This document shows positions 1-10,766 of a DNA stretch of 64,000 nucleotides, piece by piece. The notes beneath the pieces are model-generated. The model saw only the letters and a program-made list of their open reading frames with translations, made no database searches and was not told the DNA's origin. The stretch comes from Ophiobolus disseminans. Lineage: Eukaryota > Ascomycota > Dothideomycetes > Pleosporales > Phaeosphaeriaceae. The position numbers were made by a program, and so were the translations under genes. Numbering within the stretch: position 1 is the stretch's first letter; the number at the start of each line of letters is the position of its first letter. The stretch lies in NCBI GenBank assembly GCA_010093685.1, contig MU006222.1:1-64000 (forward strand), written 5' to 3'.

Positions 1-2990
1 ATGTAATAGATTACGCGTTGCTACTATAGATAGTAACAGCCTAATAGGCATGATATATACAGCGTTTACAGCTATTACTAGATTAGACAGGTCACGTGAT
101 CAGTCACGTGACATTTCCTAATAAGGAAATACCTTGTCGAAGCTTACATTCTTACAAAGAAGATCTTATATAGTGTCTTCTAGTTGTTAGTGTAATTTAG
201 CGTTCTGTTGTAAAGGTAAACTGCTGCTCTAGTAATCTTAGGCTACAGCTCCTAGGAGAGGTTGGCATCTAATCTCATAGCGCGTGCCTTCTCCTTGTTT
301 ACACCCCCTAAGCGTTTAGCACCTCTATTCTAGGCTTAAGTATTAGGAGCTAAAGGCTTAATAATAATCTCTTTAGAGTTAAGCTAGCGCTGAACTTGTG
401 GTTTAACAGTAGTTATCTCATTGTCTGCTTTAATAATCTTAATAGTAATATTGAAATAGATCCTAAGAAAGGTAAAGAAGACCCTAAGTTTGTTAATAAT
501 AGAATTAGCAGGTCTGTTGTCTGTGAAGTACATGTTCTATTAGAGTCTAGAGAACCTGCAGGTAATAAGCATTTAACTCTTCTTCTTAGTAATGCTCTAG
601 TCCTTATAGAAGTGGAAGTCAATAGCTAGTCTTTCTCCTAGTCCTAGGTTATTGTTGCGTAGTGTGCGGCGTATTTAACGCTTAGCTTTAGCTTTGCTAT
701 ATAAGTTGCACTTAACTGTAGTGATGCCTTTAATGCGCACCCTCTTAGCTTGCTAAACAAGGTGCTTAATAGCTGCTAGGCCTAGATAGCCTAAGCGCTT
801 ATGCTAGGTAATAGCTAAGGATCTTTGTAGTGCTCTTAGTGTTCTTAAGTTTGTTGTATAGAAAGCTAAGTTAATAGTTAAGTAGTGTTCTAACACCTAT
901 TAGCTATAAAGCTTAGTAAGCCTTCCTAGGATAGATCTATCTAGTCTCCTAAGTGTAGTGGGTTTATGCTTAGTTTCCTACTACATGCCTAGCTGCCTAA
1001 GGAGGCGGAATAATACTAGGTTGCATAGGATGTCTAGACAGATAGCAACATTATAAAGGATAAGCTTAGTTGTTCTGCTCTAATTGGTTAGGAATAGGTC
1101 TAGTAAACTATACCCTGTAATCTAGAGTTAAGAGTTGCCTACCTATATAAAGTCTCTAGGTGTATATAGTCTGTTATTATATATGCGCTCTAGGTTGTTA
1201 GTGATGTAGTAGGTTAAGCCTAAGTCTAGAATAAAGGAGTGTTTTAAAGGGTAACCTTAATTGCCACTAACTTAGAATAAGGCCTTAGTAATTGCGGTGA
1301 TTTGCCGACCTTCTAGTTATTGTTAATTGTTATCCGAGATATCCTAGATAATTAGTGTCTAGGAGTCTAATCTCTTGATGTGTGGAGTTTAAGACTTTAA
1401 TCTGCTCTTGCTCCTTAATGCTCCTTAAAGAATAGTGTCGTGCTTACGCTTGTATTCTACAAGAGTGCGCATAGTAGAGTTTAGCTTCTACTATTTAGGT
1501 GCTTGGTTATTATTAATATACTAGCAATTCTTAATGTTATAGACTTAGTTACATGCTAGGCACTTCTTACCTAAAGATGCCTTGTTACTAGCAGGTCTTT
1601 TGCTAGACTAAGAGAAGGATTAATTGCTCTTTCTCTTTCTACTAGGGTTTCTTTCCCTATGCTTAGATAGCGCGCTGTTTTCCATAGCTTTAGAAGCGTC
1701 CTTCTAGCTATCCTAGGTAGTTGCACTACTATTAGCGAGAAATAAGGAGTTATTAGCTATAGCAATAAATGCCTGCTTTTTATTCACTAGTTTCAGCGGA
1801 TAATTTAGGCTTATGTATTCCTAGAAGCGTTTCATTATCTCCTTTCTTGTTATAAGAGGATTAAACCTTCTAGTATCTTAGAAGGTTGCAGCCTATATAG
1901 GTGCTGCCTTGTTTACAGCCTGCAGGAAGTCTTTAGTAATATTATTAATATCATGTACCTTAGACACTCTATGCACTACTGCATCTAATAATGCCTTATT
2001 ATATTCTAGTAGCTATATATCCCAATTGTGTGTATTGCGCATAGGCTTAAGGGCGGTGTAGTAGCGTTCGCGTGTGCGTTCCTTTTCAAGGCGATTATTA
2101 ACCCTAGTAGTGAGCTTAAGGTTAGCAAGCCACTAGCGTAGTAACTATTCTAGTAGGCAGCATGTGCGTTAGAGATAGAGCGCAACTATTAATTGGATTA
2201 GCTAGGTAACATGCTGAATACTCTTCTGTTAAGTATTATATTAGTAGAGATTAAGCTTGTATCTCTTAGTAAGAGTCTTGTAGTAGTCTATATTCTCCTT
2301 GTAGGCTTTCTAGCCTTGGATTAATAGCATAGATAGGCGTATTGCCTTCTTAATTCTAGCTGCAGCACTGTAGTAGGATAGTTTAGGCAGGTCTAGTATA
2401 ACTAGCTTAATTAGGAATAGGACTAGTTCTTCTTCCTTTATATTGTCCTAGATGTTGTAGGCAGCGCAGCGCGCTTTGACTTAAGTAAGCTAGGTAGTCT
2501 AGTTATACTAGTTGCTAAGGATAATAGTTGCATCGCGTTAATTAATAAGCGACATAGTGTAGTTGTTGAATAGCTTTTGTTAGGTAGCCTTAGTAGGTAG
2601 CCTTAGTAGTAGCTTTGGTAAAGGCAGTAAGACTCTTAATTGTTAGATTTAATAAGGTATTAAGACCTAATAATAGATAAGATAAATTGATAATCATGTG
2701 TTCTATTATCCTGTTCTCTAGTTAAGTGCAGAGTTTAACTAGGTGTTAGATCTAGTACTAGTGTGCTAAGGCGCTTGTGCCAGCCCCTCCTATTTCTTTT
2801 AGTGTTAGTAGCCTTACAGCACCCCTAATATCTAACAATTCTATAATGTTCTAGGACATTCTATAACGTTCTAGAACATTACATACGTTCTAGGACACTC
2901 TATAACGTTTAAGGACATTCTATAATGTTCTATGCTCTTCTATTAAACCGAAGTGACTCCACTAAGGATAGCAGAGGTCTAACCTCTTAC
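1..2990 (-). mobile_element. Degenerate Ty1/Copia retrotransposon, partial
   Basis: On the minus strand the translated remains follow Copia order from high to low coordinates. Near 1510-1560 there is a gag zinc knuckle of the fungal form C-x2-C-x3-H-x4-C in which the His codon now reads TAT (Tyr). Near 1200-1245 a protease-like stretch reads FILDLGLTYYITNN, recalling ILDSGATxHI. Near 700-830 a GAG-pre-integrase stretch reads HKRLGYLGLAAIKHLV, followed near 630 by an integrase-like GERLAIDFHFY. Reverse transcriptase and RNase H would lie left of the window. Every frame is broken by TAA or TAG, and the region is very TA-rich. C-to-T changes on both strands are what RIP leaves. No LTR boundary could be fixed. 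It is inactive. Confidence 0.8.
2839..2936. repeat. Five imperfect ~20-bp tandem repeats
   Basis: The unit is close to TTCTATAATGTTCTAGGACA and recurs about five times with point changes and one shortened copy. It sits at the proximal end of the degraded Copia element, before ordinary-composition DNA begins near 3050. It may be part of the element's 5' LTR or untranslated leader, or the edge of a separate repeat. Confidence 0.6.
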
Positions 2991-3261
2991 ACTAGCTCTA
3001 GATAGACTCTATCGAATTTATCTCTGTTTAACCTAGCCTTCCTGCTGTCTTCAGCCTGGCCCCTTACAGTTTGGTAGCCTCTAGGTCCTGACCGTAAGAG
3101 CAGTCACGTGCTACCAAGGAGCCTGCCTGTTTGGGCTTAGCCCGTTTCCATTTCCATCGACTCACCTGAGTTTCCGATAGTAGACCATCACCAATTCCGT
3201 CCACTTTCATGTGTCCACTCTTGTGCCTCCCATCAGTACTTACTGCTTCCAAAGCCGAATT

Positions 3262-3398
3262 GCATACCGAAAGTCCGGAAGTCTCCCTGAAGGCAACTCG
3301 CTCTCTAGCTGAGCAGTAGTAATACGTTGAGGTACACTCACCTGCCGCGTTCGTTCACGCAGATAGGCAAGATCTGGTCTCCTTTGTCGTGGAGCCAT
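3262..3398 (-). pseudogene. 5' gene fragment next to the Copia element
   Basis: A minus-strand ATG at 3398 starts MAPRQRRPDLAYLRERTRQ and reaches a good donor (GTGAGT). A possible short intron ending TGCTCAG leads to LESELPSGRLPDF and then a GTATGC donor. Nothing recognisable follows before the retroelement. It looks like the first exons of a gene whose remainder was lost, but it may be chance. The family is not recognised. Confidence 0.25.
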
Positions 3399-4117
3399 GG
3401 TGCAGGTGGTGGAATGAACGTGAAGCTGGCGGTCTGAGGAGCGCAACCGGAGAGGGAGCGAGTGCCGGGACAGTAACAGCGAAATATGCCCCTGCGGCGC
3501 TTACAGGATTCATCTCGGTAGCCTAGGCTTAGATTTCTGAATTTGGGGTTGCCAGTGGAGGTCTACAAAATGGACCGATGTGGCTTAGTGGGGCGAAACA
3601 CCAAACTCCGTTTTCGGTATCCTGTAAACGGACCTTGGTTAAGAAGTTCACGAAAGGCACACCAGAACATGGCGGATGGAACAAGTAGAATTGCTTTCAA
3701 GATCCTATGGTCGTATGTGAAAGAATTGACAGTTTAGAGCTTTATATTGGAAATTTTCAAAATGAGTTGAACCCTGTGCGCTATTTCGAAACAAGAGACA
3801 TCTACGACGTAATGAATAGGGCGAGGGGTTAAAAGAAATCCATACGCGCCTGAAGACAGGTCCTGAGATCCAGAATTGGGCCTCGTGGTTGCAATTTCGG
3901 TCGCTTCATAAGTTTGGGCTAATCGAGGTGGGCACAGCTTTCCTCGCCTCACGAAAACAATGGACGCTGAAACGCAGTTCTTTTATCAGATTATAGATAT
4001 ATAAATTTGTGCTACTGAGATACTACATAAATGCTATGAGAATCGCTAAGTTGAATGTCAGTCCAGCCCGGCCACGGGCGCAAATAATGCATCCCGTACC
4101 ATCTCCGATTTCGTCAC

Positions 4118-5369
4118 CTATTTCTTCCCCTTGCTCTTAGTCTTGCTCCTCGTACTCTTGCTCGGCAGTGTCTCTTTCGAAACCTCCTCCGTCTCCACAT
4201 CTTCGTCTTCCTCGTCCGCACCAACAACTACGCCGTCATCCTCCGTCTCATCCTCATCAATGCCACCATCAACACTCCCATCAACACCCTTTGCCTTGCG
4301 CTCAGCCTCCCATCCTTTGACTAGCCCTACGACGTCCTCGCGCGGCTTCTCCTTGCCATTCCATGCCTGGCAGCCTCCACAGCGCCATCGGCCTACGTCC
4401 TCGACACTTCTCGCGCCCGGAGGTGCTTGGCCGTTGACGAGGCGGCATTCGGAGCAAATGAGTGCGAGACGATTCTTAGGCTGAGTCTCGTCCTCGCCCA
4501 GGAGAGCGTCGAGGATGCGGTCATACCAGTGGGTTTGCGTGAAGGTAGTGGCAGGTGCGGCGGAGAACTGCTTGGTTAGTTCAGCCGAGCCAAACGCGTT
4601 GGGCGCAAATTCGGCTCCTGGCGCGTCTGGAGACAGCAGTTGCTGGGGCGGTGATGGCCCTTGGGGTGACGAGACGTTCGAGGGTGCTCGCTGAGGGGTG
4701 GAGGGCTGCCGTTGCTGGCCTTGAAGCCGCTGGATATTTGCTGTTGGTGGAGGAGCAATGCCAGTACGCGGGCCTGGAGCTTGTGCCAGCTTCTGAGAGC
4801 CTTGCGACTTCTTTTGCCCGGGCAAAGGTGCCTGTTCCTTCTGCTTTGGTGAAGCGCCATACTTCTCGAGCAGCTGCTGTGTCGAATTGTATTTCGTCGC
4901 CTCCTTCAGCCTCTCAATGGTCGCGTCTCGCTCCTTGTTGAGCTTCTTGAGATACGTCTCGGTGTTACGAATGCGGTAGTCGAAGTAGCTTGTGAGCGCA
5001 TAGCGGATGCCGTAGATGCTATGAAAGTCATTATACAGTAGACAAAAATCAATGCCGCGAGGACTCACACCACGGGTCCACCAGCGACAACAGTCCCCTC
5101 GACTACACCCCAGTTCTTCCAGCCAGTGACCAAGGTGAGCAGCAATGCGGCCAGGATGTATGCAAAGCCTGCATAGAGCGTCCACATGACGCGAGCGCGC
5201 CTCGATAGCTGACGTTGTCGATCATTGACGGCGGCGGCTCTAGTGATCTTGCCGCTGAGTGTGTTGAGCGTCTTCTCAAAAGAAGCAGCATCTTCGTGCG
5301 CCTGCAGTTTGTTAGCTCTGAAATGGTGAAATGCGTCATTCTCACCTTCCAAGGCCATAGAGACACCAT
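4118..5369 (-). CDS. lnp1: Lunapark-family ER junction protein
   Basis: Predicted 385-residue protein from three exons: 5369-5346, 5301-5069 and 5018-4118. The N-terminus MVSLWPWK is followed by two closely spaced hydrophobic segments (about residues 52-74 and 76-97), the hairpin of the lunapark family. A coiled region follows, starting RNTETYLKKLNKERDATIE. A Pro/Gln-rich stretch follows, then a Cys4 zinc ribbon (CSEC ... CGGC) preceded by HWYDRILDALLGEDE, the diagnostic lunapark zinc-finger block. The tail is acidic and then Lys-rich. Lunapark stabilises three-way junctions of tubular ER. The second intron uses GTGAGT and ends CATAG. It is the first intact gene beyond the degraded element and is divergent from mzm1 (234 bp between starts). 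Confidence 0.88.
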
Positions 5370-5602
5370 GTTGAATTGTCTCAGACCCACGGCGGGTGTT
5401 TGAGCTCAGGCTAACGTCGAGACCAGCAGCGCATGCTCGAGTCCAGGCAAGAGCTTTGAGGCTGCGACGTCAGCGACAGGCGGGACCGGCAGGGATTAGT
5501 ACCGCAGGAGCGTCGTCACGTGTCGGCAACTTTCTCGCCGTCGGACCTCCGCTTCGCAATCACGGCTTCCACAACGCCTCTGTACCTATCCCTCGAAGGC
5601 CA

Positions 5603-6049
5603 ATGTCCCGCGAGATGGCTCTAGTAGCATACAGAAACCTGCTGCGCTCAGCGCGCATCGCTTTCCAAGGTACATGCCAAAATCCCTATGACTACACAGA
5701 CACTCACAATCACAGGCGACATGAACACACTCTTCGCCGCGCGCGCCGAGGCCCGACGGAATTTCGAGTCGAATCGACACCTCACTGCCGGTAGTGACGA
5801 GCTGTCGAAACAAATCGCACACGCCGAAGAAGTCGCAAAGTTCCTGCGCGAGAATGTGGTTCAAGGGCGAGCAGCGGAGAATGAGGGCAATTACAGTATG
5901 CGTGAAGCGCATGTGAAATCGATATTGGCCGACTAATCTATACTACAGAGCTGCGGATACACGAACATACCGAGCGAGGGGACAATGAGGATATCAAGAA
6001 AGCAAAGGGCCAGAACACACTGGGAGGAGGCAAGTGCTGCTCGTCCTAG
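5603..6049 (+). CDS. mzm1: LYR-motif mitochondrial protein Mzm1
   Basis: Predicted 115-residue protein from exons 5603-5669, 5716-5895 and 5949-6049. It begins MSREMALVAYRNLLRSARIA, containing the LYR-type YRNLLR motif. It continues with the conserved NTLFAARAEARRNFE and ends with RIHEHTERGDNEDIKKAK, typical of Mzm1. In yeast, Mzm1 is a matrix chaperone that stabilises the Rieske iron-sulfur protein Rip1 before its insertion into complex III, and it affects matrix zinc. Both introns are GT-AG and phase 1, joining a G or A to the next exon. Length matches the family (about 110-125 residues). It converges with slt11, 74 bp away. Confidence 0.9.
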
Positions 6050-6123
6050 ACTTTTCCCGGTCCGATAATGAAAATGATACCCACGCCTTCCAAACGCCAT
6101 CTCAATGCATGTACACGTCAAAC

Positions 6124-7298
6124 TTAATCGCCTCTGAGACTAGCATATGTCGTCTCGTCATCCGCACCGGGTGGAGGCGCAATGGCAGAAGCATCGAAGT
6201 TGTTCTGTGGAGCAGCCTCGATCGCAGCCTGTGCTGCTGTTCGTCGCGCAGGGCCTGCGGCTTGTCGCCCTTCTTTCGCATACTGCATTCTGATGTTCTG
6301 ATCCAAGCTGTCTAGCTGTTTCGGCTTGCCCCAAGTCACCCTCATCGGGCAGCCTTTGATGACCACTTTGCCCTTTAGTGTCTCTGCCGCCGTTTCTGCA
6401 TCTGTCCTCTTGATATAATTGACGTATGCGCAATGTGCTCGATGCGAGCAGACGAGCGACCGAAGTTGACCGTACTGTGCGAAGTGTGTGCGGAGCTCGT
6501 GCTCGGGAAGATCGTCTTCGACACCGGTGACGAAAAGAGACGCGACGTTCGGATCTGAAGGTGGGAGCCAGTCTTGTGGGCTCGGTTCTGCTGCTGGACC
6601 ACCCATGCGACCTCCTCTTCCTGATCTTGCACCTCCTCGTCCACTTGGTGGTCCCCGCGGGTCTCTTGTCCTTATAGGCCCCGGCGCATAACCATCCACC
6701 CCGCCTCCACCAGAACCTCCTGGAGCTGATAGTGCTTTCTGACTACCCTCTCCCCCTTCTGCTTCTATGCGCCGCTGCTTCTTGTAGTACGGCTCACTCT
6801 GCGCCAGTCGCTTGAGCAGCTCTCGCGCCTTCTCATCGGTCTTTTCGTAGGCCTCCATAGCGCCTCGGCCTTCCTCGATTTCCCTCTCGTGTTCCTGCGC
6901 ATAGTATTGTCGGTTGATGTCGCTCTGTGGTCCTGGCGCAACCATCTTCAGGGCGGCATCTCGGACTACGATGGGCAGCCCGAACGACAAATCCAGCATA
7001 CAGCATTGGCAGCAGTTCTTGAGGCGCGCACATGTCAGGCAGATGTTTGTGCGCTTCTGTCGGGCGGTGCGATCGGCTTTCCACCGGAAGACGGTGAATG
7101 GTCGGGTGCAGATCTTGCATTCCTAATCAAAGTCAGTCTTGCTTCGGTACCGGGGCCCGAGTTGTTGCTTACAGCTCCGTGGTCCTCCTTCAACATCTGA
7201 ACATAAGGATTATCTGGAAGACACTTCTCGCATACAGAAGGGAAGTCCGTTGTCTCCCAGCCGCTTCGATTCAAATCTTGTTTGATCTGTGGCGGCAT
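6124..7298 (-). CDS. slt11: Pre-mRNA-splicing factor SLT11/ECM2 (RBM22-like)
   Basis: Predicted 374-residue protein from exons 7298-7173 and 7122-6124 with a phase-0 intron. The N-terminus (GWETTDFPSVCEKCLPDNPY) and the next CKICTRPFTVFRW and CLTCARLKNCCQCC form the Cys-rich zinc modules of the SLT11/RBM22 family. A single RRM follows at about residues 220-300 (SLFVTGVEDDLPEHELR; CAYVNYIKRTDAE). A Gly/Arg-rich linker lies between them. Yeast Slt11 (Ecm2) acts in spliceosome activation and helps the U2/U6 helix form. The tail is low-complexity Ala/Pro. Identification is strong from domain order and length. Confidence 0.92.
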
Positions 7299-7681
7299 AT
7301 CGGCGGCGGCGGTGAAGGGTAAGAGGGTGGGGTCGTCAGTCCGAGTCGGTGAAAGTTGATCTCAACGGTGCACAGCGTATCGGGAGTCTTCGAGTACGTC
7401 GTGGCGGGGGCGCAACGGCTCGACTGCGAGATTATCGAGACGGTTAAGGTGAGATATGACGCTAGAGATCTTGGCATCCGAGTGGCGGCGCTAGTGGCCT
7501 CCGCGTACAGAACACGCTGTGATTGGATGGCATGTCTCAAAGGGGCTCGCTCTTGCCCAAATTTCCTACCGCTCTTTCGCCATAAGTTTGGCCCGTCTGC
7601 CGTTGTTGAGGATTGTTACTGATCAATTGACACTCCCCGTTTATATACAACAAATACGACAATCGTACTTTCACATTCAAC

Positions 7682-8922
7682 ATGTCTCCAATTGCTCTCG
7701 AACAGGAGGACCATACTCGCGATGCCGAGTTCAACAAGGCCATGCACGGCAAGTCGGCCACTACACGTGGTGGCATGGCGGCCATGTTGCAGAAAGACAA
7801 GGCCGCACAGCAGGCCGCGGTAGATGAGTACTTCAAGCACTGGGACGGCAAAGGCGCCGCTGAGGAGACGGAGGCGACGCGAAAGGTATGCGATGGGTGG
7901 CACTCCATCTTGTGCTACAGATGCTAACGACTACTAGGAGCGACGAGACGAATACGCTACCCTTACAAGGCACTACTACAACCTTGCGACCGACCTGTAC
8001 GAGTACGGCTGGGGCCAGAGCTTCCACTTCTGCCGCTATGCTTTCGGCGAGTCCTTCTACCAGGCGATTGCCCGCCACGAGCACTACCTTGCACACAAGA
8101 TGAACCTCCAGGATGACATGCGCGTGCTGGATGTTGGATGCGGGGTTGGTGGACCGGCACGAGAGATTGTCAAGTTTTCCGGTGTCAACGTCGTGGGCCT
8201 GAACAACAACGACTACCAGATCGAGCGTGCCACACGGTATGCGGAGAAGGAGGGCCTCTCGCACAAGCTCACATTCACCAAGGGTGACTTCATGGTACTA
8301 CCCACCACTTGATCTTATGTGTACCCAACTGACTCGAGTTCAGCAAATGTCCTTCCCTGACAACTCCTTCGACGCCGTCTACGCCATTGAGGCCACCGTC
8401 CACGCACCGTCCCTCGAGGGCATCTACAGCGAGATCTTCCGTGTTCTGAAGCCCGGCGGCGTCTTTGGCGTCTACGAGTGGCTCATGACCGACAACTACG
8501 ACAACGACAACCCCCACCACCGTGAGATCCGTCTCGGTATCGAGATTGGTGACGGTATTTCCAACATGGAGAAGATTGAGGTTGCGCTCAAGGCCATGAA
8601 GGCTGCTGGATTCGTCATGGAGCACCACGAGGATCTGGCTGAGAGGGACGACCCGTACCCATGGTACTGGCCGCTCTCTGGTCAGCTAAAGTACATTAGC
8701 ACTCTCGGCGACATTCCCACCATTCTGCGAATGACCAAGGTCGGCCGTGGTCTGATTCACAAGTTCGTAGGCGGACTCGAGATGATCGGTCTGGCGCCCA
8801 GGGGTACTCAGAAGACTGCCGACAGTCTTGCTCTTGCAGCGGACTGTCTCGTGGCTGGTGGCCGTGAGAAGCTGTTCACACCCATGTACCTGATGGTTGG
8901 AAGGAAACCAGCGGACGCATAA
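7682..8922 (+). CDS. erg6: Sterol 24-C-methyltransferase
   Basis: Predicted 379-residue protein from exons 7682-7885, 7938-8294 and 8344-8922. It transfers a methyl group from S-adenosylmethionine to C-24 of zymosterol in ergosterol synthesis, at ER or lipid droplets. Region I (YEYGWGQSFHF, about 89-99) is the aromatic sterol-binding signature of Erg6. The SAM motif VLDVGCGVGGPA starts near residue 131. The post-motif acidic segment YAIEATVHAP and the block VLKPGGVFGVYEW are also present, as is the C-terminal sterol methyltransferase domain. Length equals the family norm. The first intron carries TGCTAAC before its acceptor. It is divergent from slt11, with starts 383 bp apart. Confidence 0.96.
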
Positions 8923-9376
8923 ACAGCATCTGTTCCTTTTTGTTTCTCTTCCCACGCTTCTAGATGCTTCGCTTCTCTTGGCCGTAGGCGATATCTTCTT
9001 TAGTAGGGAGCATCATCTCCTCGTTTTGCATCGACGTCCTTGGAGGGCGCGCTATATGACTGTAATATGTGGGAAAGGACACGGTGACGGTAACGCAAGC
9101 ATAGAGTAGAATTACACCTAATACCTCCGTATCTACCATTTTCATTGTGATGAGCGAAGTCGTGCGGCGATTGGTGGAGGTTCGTGAGATGTCGGGTTGA
9201 ACGCGCTAAGGAGCTAAACGCGGAAGATGTTGAGCTCGCCCAAGCAGGTGGATCCCCGAGTTGTCCGAAGAAATTGTCGACAACCACCAACCGCCAGCAA
9301 TCCCAACACCCACACGGGCATCATCCGCTCGCGGTCAATTCACCTCCCCGCCTCCAGTATCCTCTCCTCCTTCACA

Positions 9377-10766
9377 ATGGCTGCATCACGGCTCCTCCGA
9401 CCGGCTGCGCGCCTTACATCGTCAGCTCTCCGACCAGCTTTCCGTGCACCAGCTCTCACACCCACCTTTGCGCAACGGAGATATGCGTCCGGCCAGAAGG
9501 AGATGACGGTGCGCGAGGCGCTCAATGAGGCCATGGCCGAGGAGATGGAGCAGAACGACAAGGTGTTTGTGCTGGGCGAGGAGGTTGCGCAGTACAACGG
9601 AGCGTACGTCCCTCAATTCGTGTCATGGGGCTGCATAGCTATGCGATAAGCAAGAGGAGGATGCATATGTTGGGAAAGAGCCATCGCGATATGCTAGCGT
9701 TCGCAGGTAATCGCACGGCGTGCTGACAACCTCGTAGCTACAAGGTCACCAAGGGCCTCCTCGACCGCTTCGGTGAGAAGCGTGTCATCGACTCCCCCAT
9801 CACCGAGTCTGGCTTCGCCGGCCTGACAGTCGGAGCCGCGCTCGCTGGCCTGCACCCCATTGTGCGTATCCGACAACGCATCCTACGACCTCTCTAACAA
9901 CATGACAGTGCGAGTTCATGACCTTCAACTTCGCCATGCAGGCCATCGACCAGATCATCAACTCGGCAGCAAAGACACACTACATGTCCGGCGGCACCCA
10001 GCCATGCAACATCACCTTCCGCGGCCCCAACGGTTTCGCCTCCGGTGTCGCAGCCCAGCACTCACAGGACTATACTGCGTGGTACGGAAGCATTCCGGGT
10101 CTGAAGGTTGTCACGCCGTACAGCGCAGAGGATGCAAAAGGTCTGCTCAAGGCGGCTATCCGTGACCCCAACCCGGTCATTGTCTTGGAGAACGAGTAAG
10201 CGGCATGGACTGTTTAGACTGGGGGGTGCTAACACTGACAGGCTTCTCTACGGTCTCTCCTTCCCCATGAGCGAAGCCGCCCAGAAGGACGACTTCGTCA
10301 TTCCCGTATGACCCCCTCATCCCAACTCAGCTCACACACTAATACCCCTATCTAGTTCGGCAAAGCCAAGATCGAGCGCCCCGGCAAAGACCTCACCATC
10401 GTAACCCTTTCCCGCTGCGTCGGCCAGTCTCTCGTCGCCGCCGAACAACTCAAGTCCAAGTACGGCATCGAAGCTGAAGTCATCAACCTGCGCTCCATCA
10501 AGCCCCTAGACGTCGAAGCGATCGTCAAATCAGTCAAGAAGACCGGCCACATGCTGTGCGTCGCATCCGACTTCCCATCCTTCGGCATCGGCGCTGAGAT
10601 CATGGCGCTCACCTGCGAATACGCATTCGACTACCTCGAGGCGCCGCCTGCGCGAATTTCTGGCGCTGAGGTGCCCACACCCTATGCGCAGAAGCTCGAG
10701 GAGATGAGCTTCCCGACCGAGAGCCTAATTGTGGACTATGCGGCGAAGCTGCTGAGGGTGGCATAA
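9377..10766 (+). CDS. pdb1: Pyruvate dehydrogenase E1 beta subunit
   Basis: Predicted 370-residue mitochondrial precursor from five exons: 9377-9603, 9738-9861, 9909-10195, 10242-10305 and 10356-10766. The first ~35 residues are Arg/Ala/Ser-rich without acids, as in a matrix presequence. The mature part starts EMTVREALNEAMAEEME. Conserved blocks are VFVLGEEVAQYNGAYKVTKG, DSPITESGFAGLTVGAA, FNFAMQAIDQIINSAAKT and the C-terminal transketolase domain (GHMLCVASDFPSFGIGAEI). With E1 alpha it forms the thiamine-diphosphate enzyme that decarboxylates pyruvate in the PDH complex. Frames join perfectly across all four introns. Confidence 0.95.
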
